Assembly (NCBI GenBank): GCA_016800925.1
Contig: JABCPU010000251.1
Coordinates: forward strand, 1 to 64,000
Source of the DNA: Suillus spraguei
Lineage: Eukaryota > Basidiomycota > Agaricomycetes > Boletales > Suillaceae
Length of the DNA stretch: 64,000 nucleotides
Direction of reading: 5' to 3'
The notes under the pieces are model-generated. The model made no database searches, had not been told where the DNA came from, and saw only the letters and a list, made by a program, of their open reading frames with translations. Numbering within the stretch: the stretch's first letter is position 1; each line of letters opens with the position of its first letter. Both the position numbers and the translations under genes were made by a program. Below are positions 12,245 through 26,251 of the stretch, piece by piece.

Positions 12245-12296
12245 CTATGGTGTACGGTCTTTCGTCCGCGCCTCTGTAGTCGTCCTAGTATGACAT
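12245..12296 (-). repeat. right inverted end of the XRN1 unit
   Basis: Reverse complement of 9129-9180 with two mismatches (a G/A and a T/C position in the CAGGGGTGCGG stretch). Confidence 0.9.
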
Positions 12297-13046
12297 AGCT
12301 TCTCATGAAACCACTAGGGAAGCCCTCAGGGTCAATTGTAAGACCTGTTGTCATCTTGATAGACGCGGTGGACCGTGTTGCATGAGAAGGTAGAGAACTG
12401 ACTGACAAGAAGTGATTACTGTACATGTGACCAGACCAAAACGATAATCAAATAGTATTATTCACGAGCATCAGCATCTAGTAAAGATGAGGCCCTGGAA
12501 GAATTTTTAGCCCAAAGTGTGATTGCATCTGTAGACCAGATGCAATTCAACGTGATGGGATATAGTTAACTCCCGCAATCCTGTGTTTGGTTGCGGAGTT
12601 TCGCGCGGTCATTCGATGCAACACAGGCACAATGGGAAACCTCCGTTGAAGGACGAACGCAAAGGGCAATAAACTTATGTAAAGCTTAAAACCAGTGTCC
12701 GCACAGATAGCTAGACTTAAAAAAGTGATACATTACTCTACATACGACTTGCGTTATTTAAGAGCTACTAGTAATCAAGATCGTAGTCGTAAGCTACAAT
12801 ATAGTGACGAAAAAAAATGTATACAATGTGCGTGGTTGTAAAGATTGTGGTAGGTAAGATCCAGTCTGATACTCCAGGTCCATGCAGAATTATGAAAAGA
12901 CATTGCTTATTTACGGAAAGGGTTGCAAGATCCGCCCGTATTTGTAGGTGTGATCCAATGCGATGGGTCAGGTTCCGGGGACTGCCTTACGGACGCAGCG
13001 TACGACTCGGCGGCGGTTAGCGGTTTAGAAGGCAGTAGCTGACGTT
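12297..13046. other. no gene seen
   Basis: Only short frames without motifs. It serves as the 3' flank of the minus-strand Cys-rich gene. No shared repeat found. Confidence 0.5.
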
Positions 13047-15236
13047 TCAACACGTTTGGTTTCTTGGGTACCGAAGATCCAAGTGTCGTTGTCGAAATCG
13101 AGAACTCAAAGGGTCCGATTTGACAGGCTGCCGAGGTTCGGGTCTGGAACGAACATTCCCTGTCGTTTGGGAATACAGGGAACCTGATAGCCTATTAACA
13201 TCGGAGTAATCATATGATTCGCGATGGTTGTAGAGATGAAGCGAAGGAGATCGGCTCGATCCCGAGCGAGAGTGCTCGTGTGCGCCCATAAGCGTCTCCA
13301 TTTCCTTATGGTGCCGTGCCTCCTCCGCAGCGCGCAGTTTCCATAAAGCAATTTCCTCCGTCTCAGGCCGCGTGCTACGATTGTGCCGAAAAAGCCTCTC
13401 TCCAAAGCGGGCAAGTCGCCATCTCCAGTTTTGCTTGTGGAGGGCCTTAGCAGACGCAAATGCTGCTGTCTCCTTTGCTCGCTGCTTGCGAGCTCGGCGC
13501 CGCCAGCAGTATAAAAAGGCCACAAAGATGAAAGCACATCCAAGCGCCATGAGTAAAATATCCCACCACTGCAATCGTTGGGTTGTGGTTGTAATAGGAG
13601 TCGATAGCCCTGAGGGAAGCGAGCCTGAACTGGTACCAGAAGGTAAGACTTGTACAAGTTCTGAAAGGCACGCCCCAAGACTTGGGATAACACTTGTACC
13701 GCTGGTGCAGTTAGCTGACGTGCAAGCACCCCCACGCAAAACTTGACTAGAACTTGAGCAAGCGAGGCAGTTATTCGGACCGGCGCCTGAACAGCTAGCA
13801 CAGCTGGAATCGCAAGACTGGCATGTTGAGGACGTTGTGTCGAAATACTGGTTCTGACTGCAAGTAGCGAGACAGCGACCACTTGTAAGGACAGGGAGTG
13901 CTTTGTTGCAACTTGTGCACTGGTTAAAGGATGCACCTGAACATGTTGCACAGTCTGGATGGCAGGAAACGCAGGACCCGGAAGAACTTAACGTGTTGGA
14001 GGGACAAGAACTGACGCACTGCCCGTTTGAAGCTAGCAAGTTGTTCGCGCATGTCAAGCAGGTGGTAGCGCTTCCCGCACAGCTACTACAGGATGAAGAA
14101 CAAGCTGAATACATGACGACATCAGTCTAATTTAGTAATCAATCGAATTGAGATAGTCCGTACCTGTACACGTCAAATTATCTTGAGGAGATAGGAAAGT
14201 ACCAGATGGACAACCTGTCACACACTGCCCTTGTGACAAGACAAAACCAGGAAGACAGCCAGTACACTGAGCTTGATTGACGGTAGATGCCACATTGAAA
14301 TTGGATATCTGGCAGGTCGTGCACTTCGGTCCACAAGCTGAGAATTACATATTGAGTACACGTCAATGCACAGTGGGATACACTTACTGTCGCACTCATG
14401 CTTGTCATTGTTGGCAATCATATTGGAGCCTGAGCAAACACCCCCAGAACTGGTCGTCACGCATGACCCATTAAACTTGTACGTGCCGGATCCGCAAATG
14501 ACACAATCGTTCGAATTTGGCCCGGTACAAGTCGTGCAAAGCGGCGAACAAATTGCGCAACTAGACCCAGCACCGTAACTTCCGGTAGGACAAGTCGTGC
14601 TATTTGACGTAGTTTGCGGAATGGCATCGCACATTGTGCGGTCGTTCCCGTCCTGAGTAAAGCCGGACGCGCAAGTAATGCAGTCCCCGGTGCCATCAGC
14701 ACACTGTTGACAACCCAACTGACAAACTGAAATCAAAGATGAGATTGGTGAGACAGAAAAAGAATTATCGTAACTGACTTTCGCAGTTCCCGTTTGTAGC
14801 TAAAAAGAAACCGGCCGCACATGCAGCACATTGAGTTCCGTTTGACGCCGAGGTCCAACCACTAAGACAGGTACACTGTCCGTTAGCGCCACATTCGCCA
14901 TTGATACAATTGCAACTCGATGGCAGGTTTGACACTACTGGCACCAAGCAACGTCCCGTGCCCGAGATTCCATCATCGCATGAAGTACACCCTGACGGAC
15001 AGGCCTGACACTCCGGTCCGAAGAAACCAGACGAGCACACCTCGCAAGATGAACCGGTGAATCCGCTTGGACATTGACACGTCCCAGAAGAGGAGCAAAT
15101 GCCATCTCCGGAACAAACCGGCGAACAGGATGACGATTGCAGGTTGAGCAACGACAGGGACCCTGAGGCGCTCGCAGGGAGCTGGCTGACATCAGGAATA
15201 GAGTTCCACAAAATGACACGGCTGTTCCTGACAGGT
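13047..15236 (-). CDS. Cys-rich (EGF/furin-like repeat) single-pass membrane protein, 5'-truncated
   Basis: Three exons read from about 15236 down. The first carries EGF-like CxxC repeats (CSPVCSGDGICSSSGTC, CNCINGECGANGQCTC) and ends near 14780. The second (about 14735-14180) and third (from about 14108) hold growth-factor-receptor/VSP-like repeats such as CSSCAGSATTCLTCANN. One hydrophobic helix follows (WWDILLMALGCAFIFVAFLYC, read in two parts), then a basic stop-transfer (RRRARKQR) and a cytoplasmic tail of about 130 residues to the stop at 13047. Such proteins are predicted cell-surface proteins of unknown role. The expected signal peptide is missing: upstream of about 15236 the sequence switches to an inverted amidase fragment, so the native 5' end has been replaced. 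The remaining exons look open; expression would need a new promoter. Confidence 0.65.
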
Positions 15237-15241
15237 AATAG

Positions 15242-16376
15242 CCAAAGCGAAGCTTGGAAGGGAGCTCGACAGCGTGGTACGGCATGGGAACATTCTGGTG
15301 AGACGAGTCCTTTTTGGCCAAAGATAGTTTTGCAGAACAATTCAGTCCTGAACAGACCTAGAAAATAGTCGAGAATGAGCCAAGTGATGCAGGTAGCGAC
15401 TAACCGCGCTAATGACCCATGAGAAGATCGAATTGCTTCGAATCCAGGCCGGACGGCTGTAAGACAAAGCCAGTTAGCGTCTTAGTTGGAAGAATCGAGA
15501 ACATCACCTTCCTTGTGTACCAATAGAACTAACACGTTCAGCCGTTGGCTTCAAAGAGTACACACCGCAATACGATGCTGGGATGCGCAAGCTTCCTCCG
15601 ATATCAGAACCGATGCCCAAGGCGGATCCGTCCATGGCAAGCAAAGCTCCCTCTAGTGCCAGACGTTGTTATTTATTAAGATATTCACAAGCATATGACG
15701 AACCTCCACCAGAGCTGCCTCCGCATGTATACTTGTTGTTCCATGGGTTTGTCGTGCGACCCCAGAGAGGATTAGAGCATTCGAACGCGAGCATTGTCTG
15801 CGGTACATTGGTCTTCACGAAGATGATGGCACCAGCAGCTCTGAGTTGAGCAACGACCTACAAGTAATGATAGAGAGAATGGGTGAATGTGATAATAAGG
15901 ACATGCGCAAGCGTCTTTTTTGCCTGGGTTGTTGGCCCATGCTGTGAACCCAATGGTCGCGTCGTATCCCTCGATCTGGTCTACAGCAAAGTTCAAAAAC
16001 GTATCGGTCGCACATGGAACGATGTACAATTATCTTTGACGCTGACTGGAACACCATGAAAAGGTCCCCGCAGTGTCTTTGTGCTCGCAAACTCTGCATC
16101 AAGCTCCTTTGCTTGCTTTCGGGCGTCCTCATATAGGACTGTGAAAGGTGTTAGGATGGAAATACCAGAAGAGAATTGGCGAATCTACTCCCCTTCTGTA
16201 AGACAGTTTACCTTGGCCTGAGCTATAGCAGAACGCGCAATGTATGCCTCAAGGACTTCGGAAGACGTCCATTCTCCTTTAGCTATCCTTTGCACAATTT
16301 CACTAGCTACAGAGGTCACATCACAGCACCCGCGGCTTGTGCAGTGCCATACATCGATGTCGACATGTACGTCGCT
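15242..16376 (-). pseudogene. SEC23-amidase fragment, inverted copy
   Basis: Minus-strand copy of 22362-23504. It contains the end of a SEC23 exon ([15 protein letters not shown]) joined to an amidase 5' part: ASEIVQRIAKGEWTSSEVLEAYIARS, then FHGVPVSVKDN (catalytic Lys), ATIGFTAW, TCGGSSGG and [22 protein letters not shown] (the Ser-cisSer-Lys signature). It differs from the plus-strand copy only in the SEC23 part, where it lacks about 9 bp, and at the far end where it runs slightly further into amidase sequence (LPSKLRFGYYL). Truncated downstream where it meets the Cys-rich gene. The intron after NCLTE starts GGGAGTAG instead of GTGAGTAG. Confidence 0.8.
15242..16376 (-). repeat. left arm of a 1.1-kb inverted duplication
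   Basis: Reverse complement of 22362-23504. All stretches I compared across the amidase part are identical, including introns; five long open frames recur unchanged. The arms are separated by about 6 kb. The boundary at 15242/23504 is sharp. Confidence 0.9.
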
Positions 16377-16579
16377 GACGTATCCAAACGTTGAGTTTGG
16401 TGTATACCTAAAATTGCACTGCAGTTATGAGCACAGTCAGTTACTGGAAGCATGACGCGAGTTTTTCGCATTTGAGAGAGAAATGCAAAGGGTTGAATGG
16501 CATTGCTTTGATTGATGGTACGATAGGTGTTTGCTGCATGGCGGAGCTGGCGTGGATCCGGAGAAGGGATCATACCCAA

Positions 16580-16800
16580 GAATGACAGCAGGGACGGTTT
16601 CCTTTTGCGAGCAGGGACAGTTTCCTTTTGCGAGCAGGGACGGTTGCCTTTCTGGAGAAGGGAAGCAGGGACGGTTTCCTTTCTGGAGCAGGGACGGCAG
16701 GGACGTGATGTAAAGAATTTTCATTTTTTTAAACAAATGGCGGATGGGAAATAAGAAGCAGGGACGATTGCCTTTAAAGGCAGGAGCAGGGACGGGGACG
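16580..16800 (+). repeat. GCAGGGACGG minisatellite
   Basis: Irregular tandem copies of a 20-25 bp unit built on GCAGGGACGGTTTCCTTTTG, at least six copies, some truncated. Open frames across it on both strands are composition artefacts. Confidence 0.85.
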
Positions 16801-17000
16801 GCTAGACCCCTGCAGCCGGAGTCCCCTCCCATAGGATTGCGCGATGCTATAAATTGACTGGGAAGCCGTAGAAAGTCAGAGGGGTAAGAGTGGTAGAACT
16901 CGAATGATGGACTTGGAAGATATCGAGGTGCATCCATATTCAATCTCTTTCTGTGCAAATTCTGACATATAAAAGTACAGGCATGCTGTTTGTCCCGCAG

Positions 17001-17324
17001 CTGTGATATGTATCTAGATGAGCTCCGTCATGAGATTAGCAAGGCTCGCGGGAAACACCCGTCATTGTCCACCATCTGGCGAACGCTTCATCGCACGGGA
17101 TATTCAAGGAAGAAAGTTAGTGTCTTGATTCTCGTTGACAATGATGTTTGATTGATGTGTGCAATAGATCACTCGAGAAGCAAGAGAGCGGAACCTTGAT
17201 GAACGTGCTGAGTACATGTATCAGATTGGCCTCAAGTATAGACCCGACCAACTCATCTTTGTCGACGAGAGCTCCGCCGACATCTGGTGCGGAGCTGAAT
17301 CCACCTGGCATTGTGGCTGCTGAT
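17001..17324 (+). pseudogene. IS630/Tc1-mariner-type transposase fragment
   Basis: Exon 1 gives YLDELRHEISKARGKHPSLS then TIWRTLHRTGYSRKK, the second helix-turn-helix of fungal IS630/Tc1 transposases. After an intron (about 17115-17166) comes ITREARERNLDERAEYM and YRPDQLIFVDESS, containing the first catalytic Asp of the DDE/D domain. Similarity stops right after VDESS; the remaining two acidic residues are absent. Truncated and inactive. The upstream HTH is not evident. Confidence 0.75.
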
Positions 17325-17516
17325 GAAGTGCCAGGTTTTTTTTGGTGGAATGGGCCGTGGCCGTGGTTTAGTCTTTGAGACGACTTCCTGACTTGAAGGA
17401 TCTTCCACCTGTGTACCACTGGGGAGCTGTGATTGCTTTTTCGGAGGACGGCCGTGTTTACGAGGCTCCTTGACCTTGCGCACTTGTGCAGGAGCCTTTG
17501 CCATCCTGCGAGACAA
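17253..17516 (-). CDS. short basic ORF with AT-hook-like motif
   Basis: 87 codons reading MSRRMAKAPAQVRKV, then PRKHGRPPKKQ, which fits the AT-hook core (GRP flanked by basic residues; binds the minor groove of A/T DNA). The 3' half overlaps the transposase relic on the other strand and loses character, so at most the first 55 residues could be real. Possibly an N-terminal exon remnant. Confidence 0.25.
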   Translation of the reverse strand: MSRRMAKAPAQVRKVKEPRKHGRPPKKQSQLPSGTQVEDPSSQEVVSKTKPRPRPIPPKKTWHFISSHNARWIQLRTRCRRSSRRQR

Positions 17517-17639
17517 TGTAGCAGACCGGGAAAAGTGAGATTAGATGTGTGTGAATTTGGTTTGTATACTAGTACTAGACACGAGACAAGTGTCCACTTC
17601 GCCAGATTGTTCCATTCGTTCTACAGTCGTCTGCGCCTC

Positions 17640-17870
17640 ATTGTTCTTATCAAGTTTGTATCTTACCGCTTGTCATTATCTTGCTTCGTTACTGAAATAA
17701 AAATCAATCTTTGTAGACTGTTGGCTCTGAGAGCAGGTGACCACCAACTTCACCGAATCGCTTGGTTTTTTCGCTGGTCATCTGCGTTCGATTTTTCTGA
17801 TCAGTTTTGTCGCTTGGACCATGTCAATAGCTTGCTTCATTGTTGAGATAAAAATCGATCTTTGTAGGAC
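17640..17870 (+). repeat. two degenerate copies of a ~151-bp unit
   Basis: The segment CTTGCTTCGTTACTGAAATA...TTTGTAGA at 17680 recurs at 17831 with about 85 percent identity, and flanking bases are loosely alike. No gene recognised from here to 18114. Confidence 0.6.
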
Positions 17871-18114
17871 TACTTTTCGAAAACAAATGCACGCTTTTTT
17901 GGAAAATACCGCCGGCCTCTCTTATTATGCAAACTGCTGTAAGGACACATACTACTAGTTACCGTACTAGCTCTAATTACTAATATATGTCCTGTTCACC
18001 CTTACTTGCCTTACATTTATAATGTGTCAGTATATAATTACCTCACCTTTTGCCAAGTTGTGATTCTGGACTATCATATAGTACTGTGAACCCCAGTATC
18101 ATTCCTCCTATAAT

Positions 18115-18516
18115 ATGCCATTTGTCACAGTCGCCGCTTCACTCGTTGTCAACCCCTCCTTCAGCGCTGACTCTGACTCAGACACGTGGGTGTTCAACGG
18201 CTACTGTGGACCGAGTTCTTCGTCTGAGCAACTTGGTGTTGGCGACACCATCGTCGTTTATCAATATACCCTACACATGAGCTCCATCCCCACCCCTTCC
18301 CCCATATTTACCGCAACCATCACGCACATTGTGGGGTGGGGTGGAGGCCATGTTAAGTTTGGTGTGCATACCGAGGCCACTGCTGGCATTCCGACTTACC
18401 AGGGCCCTTGTACCATTTGTCTTCCACTACGGATATGCCGTCTCTTTTGGTGGCAGCGACTCTGGGGATGGATATTTCCTTTCCCTCGCTTATCTGTGAT
18501 CCTGCAGTCACAGTGA
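18115..18516 (+). CDS. small hypothetical ORF (133 codons)
   Basis: Starts MPFVTVAASLVVNPSFS and has a patterned middle (GVGDTIVVYQYTLHM, HIVGWGGGHVKFGVHTEA), but no domain I recognise. It is a single exon and codon use is not obviously random. Could be an orphan protein or a chance frame. Confidence 0.25.
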   Translation: MPFVTVAASLVVNPSFSADSDSDTWVFNGYCGPSSSSEQLGVGDTIVVYQYTLHMSSIPTPSPIFTATITHIVGWGGGHVKFGVHTEATAGIPTYQGPCTICLPLRICRLFWWQRLWGWIFPFPRLSVILQSQ

Positions 18517-18957
18517 TTCCATCACGTCAATTCACTTGTCAGTATCCATCTGCTTGCCTTGTATCACTCACCAGCCTATTGTGACTTACCCTTTCATTCA
18601 TAGGTTTCAAGATGCGCTTCAGTCATGTGCATGAACCCCAGTGAAAACTGAAATCTGCTAAAACAGATGTAAATATACGCAAAGCTACTTTGCACCTTAC
18701 ATACCTGGTCTTATCTACGGTACATAATCGACGCGTTTCGCAAACACAACATTCAGGCTATAGACTGCTTCCTCGTTCCACGCGTTGACTTTGTGTTTAG
18801 CAAATGAGAATTACAAGCAGCGCCCGGTCCATACTATGGCTACTACTCGCACACGTCGTAATGCTCTGTACTCGTCACTAGCGCATGTAGTCCTTGTTGC
18901 ACTATTGCTGCACCCACCATAATACATACTTTTATGTGGCAGAGTGGGATTTTTTCT
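18517..18957. other. no gene seen
   Basis: AT-richer intergenic stretch without long frames or repeats noted; it ends directly at the start codon of the EPT1 fragment. Confidence 0.45.
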
Positions 18958-19680
18958 ATGGGTTACCTCTCACTGCCAGCACTCAAAAACCTCAAAAAGT
19001 ATTCCTATAAAGGTGTAGATGAGTGGGTACTGTTCCATTGAGTGTTCTTTTGCTGTCATACTGAACTTTGAAAATAAGATCTTTGGTTTCGCGTTATCTC
19101 CTTACGCCATATTGGAATTGGTTCATCAAGCTCTTTCCACTCGCCAGCACTCAAATATGTTATTACCACTTAGTTTTTGGCGTCAGTCAAACTTGTTCAG
19201 ATAACCTTGCTTGGCCTGTGTATTGTCGCTTTCAATGTCATCACGCTACTATATTACGACCCACTTTATTTGACGGAGAAAGATGGAGCAGTCGGGCCTC
19301 CTCAGTGGATCTACTTCACGTGCGCGCATTCTATTGTTTGTGTCAAGCTTGTGTCCTTCTGACCCTCGAAACTTAGATGGGCGATTGGGTTGTTCATGTA
19401 ACAAAGTCTAGACGCAGTGGACGGGTGAGTAGATACCTTACCACCGGTCTATATCCATGCTTATCCAAGTGCAGCAAGCAGGCACGGAGAACGGGAATGG
19501 CTGGTCCTTTGGGAGAAATGTTGAATCATGGTCTGCATGCGCGTTTCCTGACGCGCATATATATCTAACCTTTTTTTCATGGGTTGCGACGCGCTTAACA
19601 CTACAGTATGCTGCCTTTACTTCAAGTCGTGATTCTGGCCTCATCCTATGTACTTTTCCAGCTTGAGGTCGTTCTTGCGG
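18958..19680 (+). pseudogene. fragment of CDP-alcohol phosphotransferase (EPT1/CPT1 type)
   Basis: These ER membrane enzymes make phosphatidylethanolamine or -choline from diacylglycerol. The fragment begins at the family's own start (MGYLSLPALKNLKKYSYKGVDE), has an intron at 19023-19078, then SLVSRYLLTPYWNWFIKLFPL. Later pieces are VAFNVITLLYYDPLYLTEKDG and PPQWIYFT, then DG joined across an intron to KQARRTGMAGPLGEMLNHG, and CDALNTT. The motif DGxxAR(x8)GxxxDxxxD is recognisable, but the first of the trailing Asp residues is Asn (LNHG for FDHG). A TAA interrupts the exon near 19400 and frames shift around 19150, so it is inactive. It ends at LEVVLAV near 19680, where HisRS sequence takes over inside the exon. 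Confidence 0.8.
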
Positions 19681-20885
19681 TCCACAGGACAAGATTCGAT
19701 CAATATCCTCTGCTGTAGACAAGTTGGACAAGGTTGGTCGATAGAGATGCATTTTCGATGCTGGTTCTAATTGCGTGCAGCTTCTCTGGCTAGAAGTAAA
19801 GAAAGAAATGACGGAAGAGAAAGGCCTTTCTCCAGATGTCGCTGATAAGATTGGAGAGTATGTCAAGCACAAAGGTAGGCAGCCTTGATTTTATGCAAAG
19901 CCAAGTATCTCATCTCATTTGTTATACAGGTAATCCATCGCTACTCGATCTTTTGAAAGCGGATGCCACTCTCATGGCAAACCCGAGCGCGAAGCAGGGC
20001 ATTTCAGACATGGATATTCTCTTTACTCTCCTATGAGCATATAAAGTGCTCGACAAAGTAAGCTCGCTTTCCGTGAATTAGAACATGATATATATTAATG
20101 TATGCATAGATCTCGTTCGATATGTCTCTCGCCCGTGGTCTAGACTATTATACAGGCATCATCTATGAAGCGATCGTCGAAGCATCAGCACCACCAGCTC
20201 TTTCCGCAAATGCAACAGAGTCCCCAGCCCCAGCCCCCCCAAACCGAAACCCTCGAAAAAAGCCAAAGCTGATGATAACGAAGAGGATGGAGTGGATGAA
20301 TCGCAGGTTGGTGTCGGGTCCATTGCTGCTGGTGGCCGGTACGATAACCTGGTTGGTATGTTCGCTGCCGCTGCCGCTGCTGAAGGGAAGAAGGCACCAG
20401 GGCTCCCGTGTATTGGGGTCAGTATTGGTCTTGACCGTATCTTTGCAATTGTGTGGCCAAAGTGGGTCGAGAAGAGGATGCGGAGTAAAGAGACCATGGT
20501 ATACGTGTTGGCTGCTGGTGATGGCTTGTTGGAAGAGCGGATTGCACTCGTGCAGGAACTCAGGGAAGCAGGCATAAAGGTTAGTCAAATTGTCGTTTTC
20601 CAATTCATGTATTAACTCTTTTTTTTCAGACTGACTTCCTCGCAAAGAGGAAACTGAAGCTCACTGCGCAGTTCATGGCTGGTGAAAAGGATGAAGTTCC
20701 TTTTGCTGTGATTTTGGGCGGTTATGAGCTCAAGGAAGGTTTGGTGACTGTTAAAGAGCAAAAGTGGGAATTCGTAGATGGGAAGAAGACAAAAGTTCAG
20801 TCGGCAGATCAAGGTATGAAGGTGCGGCGGGACGAACTGATTAGTTGGATCAAGCAAACACCTACATATCAAGGCTGGTCGAGCG

Positions 20886-20899
<14 letters not shown>
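19676..20899 (+). pseudogene. HTS1: C-terminal half of histidyl-tRNA synthetase
   Basis: HisRS charges tRNA-His. Readable are DKIRSISSAVDKLDK, EVKKEMTEEKGLSPDVADKIGEYVKHKG in two parts, then [12 protein letters not shown] (HisA motif), [11 protein letters not shown] (HisB), [12 protein letters not shown] (motif 3) and the anticodon-binding domain (FLAKRKLKLTAQF, VILGGYELKEG). The N-terminal WHEP-like region, motif 1 and motif 2 are missing. Two lesions are visible: TGA at 20034-20036 where the family has Glu (LLEAYKVLDK), and a one-base shift in a run of C near 20233-20241. Introns are retained. It is fused upstream to EPT1 and downstream to SEC23, all in sense orientation. Confidence 0.88.
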
Positions 20900-23504
<2,605 letters not shown>

Positions 23505-23697
23505 AAAACAAGCGGAAAGCCGTAGCATTGAAAAAAAGGAAGGAAACAACGTCAAGGAAATTCATTAGGGCATGGAGAAGTGCGCATTACGATCAAGCTT
23601 GAGAGAAGAAACAAAAAATAAATGGATAAAGAATATGCGTAGAGGACCCCACACACATGCAGAAGTACGAGATCATGGGCCTGAGGCACTGGCGCAC

Positions 23698-25296
<1,599 letters not shown>

Positions 25297-25857
25297 TGAT
25301 GGAATGCCATGAGCTCTTGGAGCAGCATGTCGGGTGTGTGTTGGATATGCTTGTGGTAAAGACTGGGCCGCGCAAGAGGGACATAAGGAGTATCATTAAA
25401 ATAGTCCGAAACCAGAACTTGAGAATTATGAGCTCTGCTTCGAGAGGCATGGCCGAAATGGGTGGCTCCAACCTGGTTGCCGGTGCGGGCAGTGTTAGAG
25501 TGGGACTCCCCGTCCGAGAAATTATGTGAACGCGGGATCGTGACTGAATTGTTTATTGTGAGATTGCCAAGAGGAAGTAGACCGCCGTCCAAACACCAGG
25601 TGTTGAAATGCGACGATCCACCAGGCGTGGTAACTGCGTGCAGGGAACATTGTAAAGAAAAAACAGGGACCCACCAAACCAAACAGATTGACAACAACCA
25701 GAACGTGAATAGTCGAGTAATAGAACGACGCGACGCGGAGGTCAGGTGACCAGATAATTGGAAAGTAAGGTTATCAGTCACGGCATTTCCCGAACTATAA
25801 ATCAGATTTCACCTGCCTCACTGATGATGACGAGTCCACCACCCGTTGTGCCTTCGG

Positions 25858-26078
25858 CACAGGAAGCAAAAGGAGTGCTTCGCACTCCTTTTGCTCCCTG
25901 GCCTTGGCTTCATCCTAATAATTCTGTTTGCCCAAGGCACAGGAAGGCAAAAGAGTGCTTCGCACTCTTTTTGCCTTCCTGGCCTTGGCTTCATCCCAAT
26001 AATTCTCTTTTGCCCAAGGCACAGAAAGCCAAAAAGAGTGCTTCGCACTCTTTTTGGCTTTCTGGCCTTGGCTTCATC
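25858..26078. repeat. array of three tandem hairpins, ~80-bp units
   Basis: Three units with apices GTGCTTCGCAC at about 25876, 25956 and 26039 (spacing 80 and 83 bp). Each arm is 14-18 bp around GAGTGC and is preceded by CCAAGGCACAG and followed by CTGGCCTTGG, giving stems up to about 28 bp. Arms differ between units but remain self-complementary: AGCAAAAGGAGTGC, GGCAAAAGAGTGC, GCCAAAAAGAGTGC. The spacer GGCTTCATCCTAATAATTCT is nearly constant. It lies 3' of the Helitron helicase on its sense strand. Confidence 0.9.
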
Positions 26079-26251
26079 CTAATAATCACTACTTTGTGCA
26101 CCTTAACTTATTCGCAATCATAGTGGATTTTAAAACAGACATGTACATTTTGAGCAGCATTCCAAGAAAACTAAAACTAAAATCTACTGCACCATCTAAA
26201 AGTGCACTATACATTCGGTCCTCTATATAAAAGTACATCAATATACATCAA

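Larger units (their letters stand above)
9129..12296. mobile_element. Pack-type unit: inverted repeats enclosing an XRN1 fragment
   Basis: A 3168-bp segment bounded by 52-bp inverted repeats matching at 50 of 52 positions. XRN1-derived sequence begins within about 3 bp of the left repeat and stops about 8 bp short of the right one, so the gene fragment fills the unit. Introns are kept, implying capture of genomic DNA rather than cDNA. No transposase is inside, so movement would depend on an enzyme from elsewhere. No clear target-site duplication is visible outside the repeats, so the mechanism is inferred. Confidence 0.55.

Noticed and set aside
13372..13746. Plus-strand ORF opposite the Cys-rich gene, and 13903-14130
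   Set aside because: Antisense shadows of Cys-rich repeats.
16437..16958. Overlapping ORFs of 60-173 codons on both strands
   Set aside because: They run through the GCAGGGACGG minisatellite; composition artefacts.
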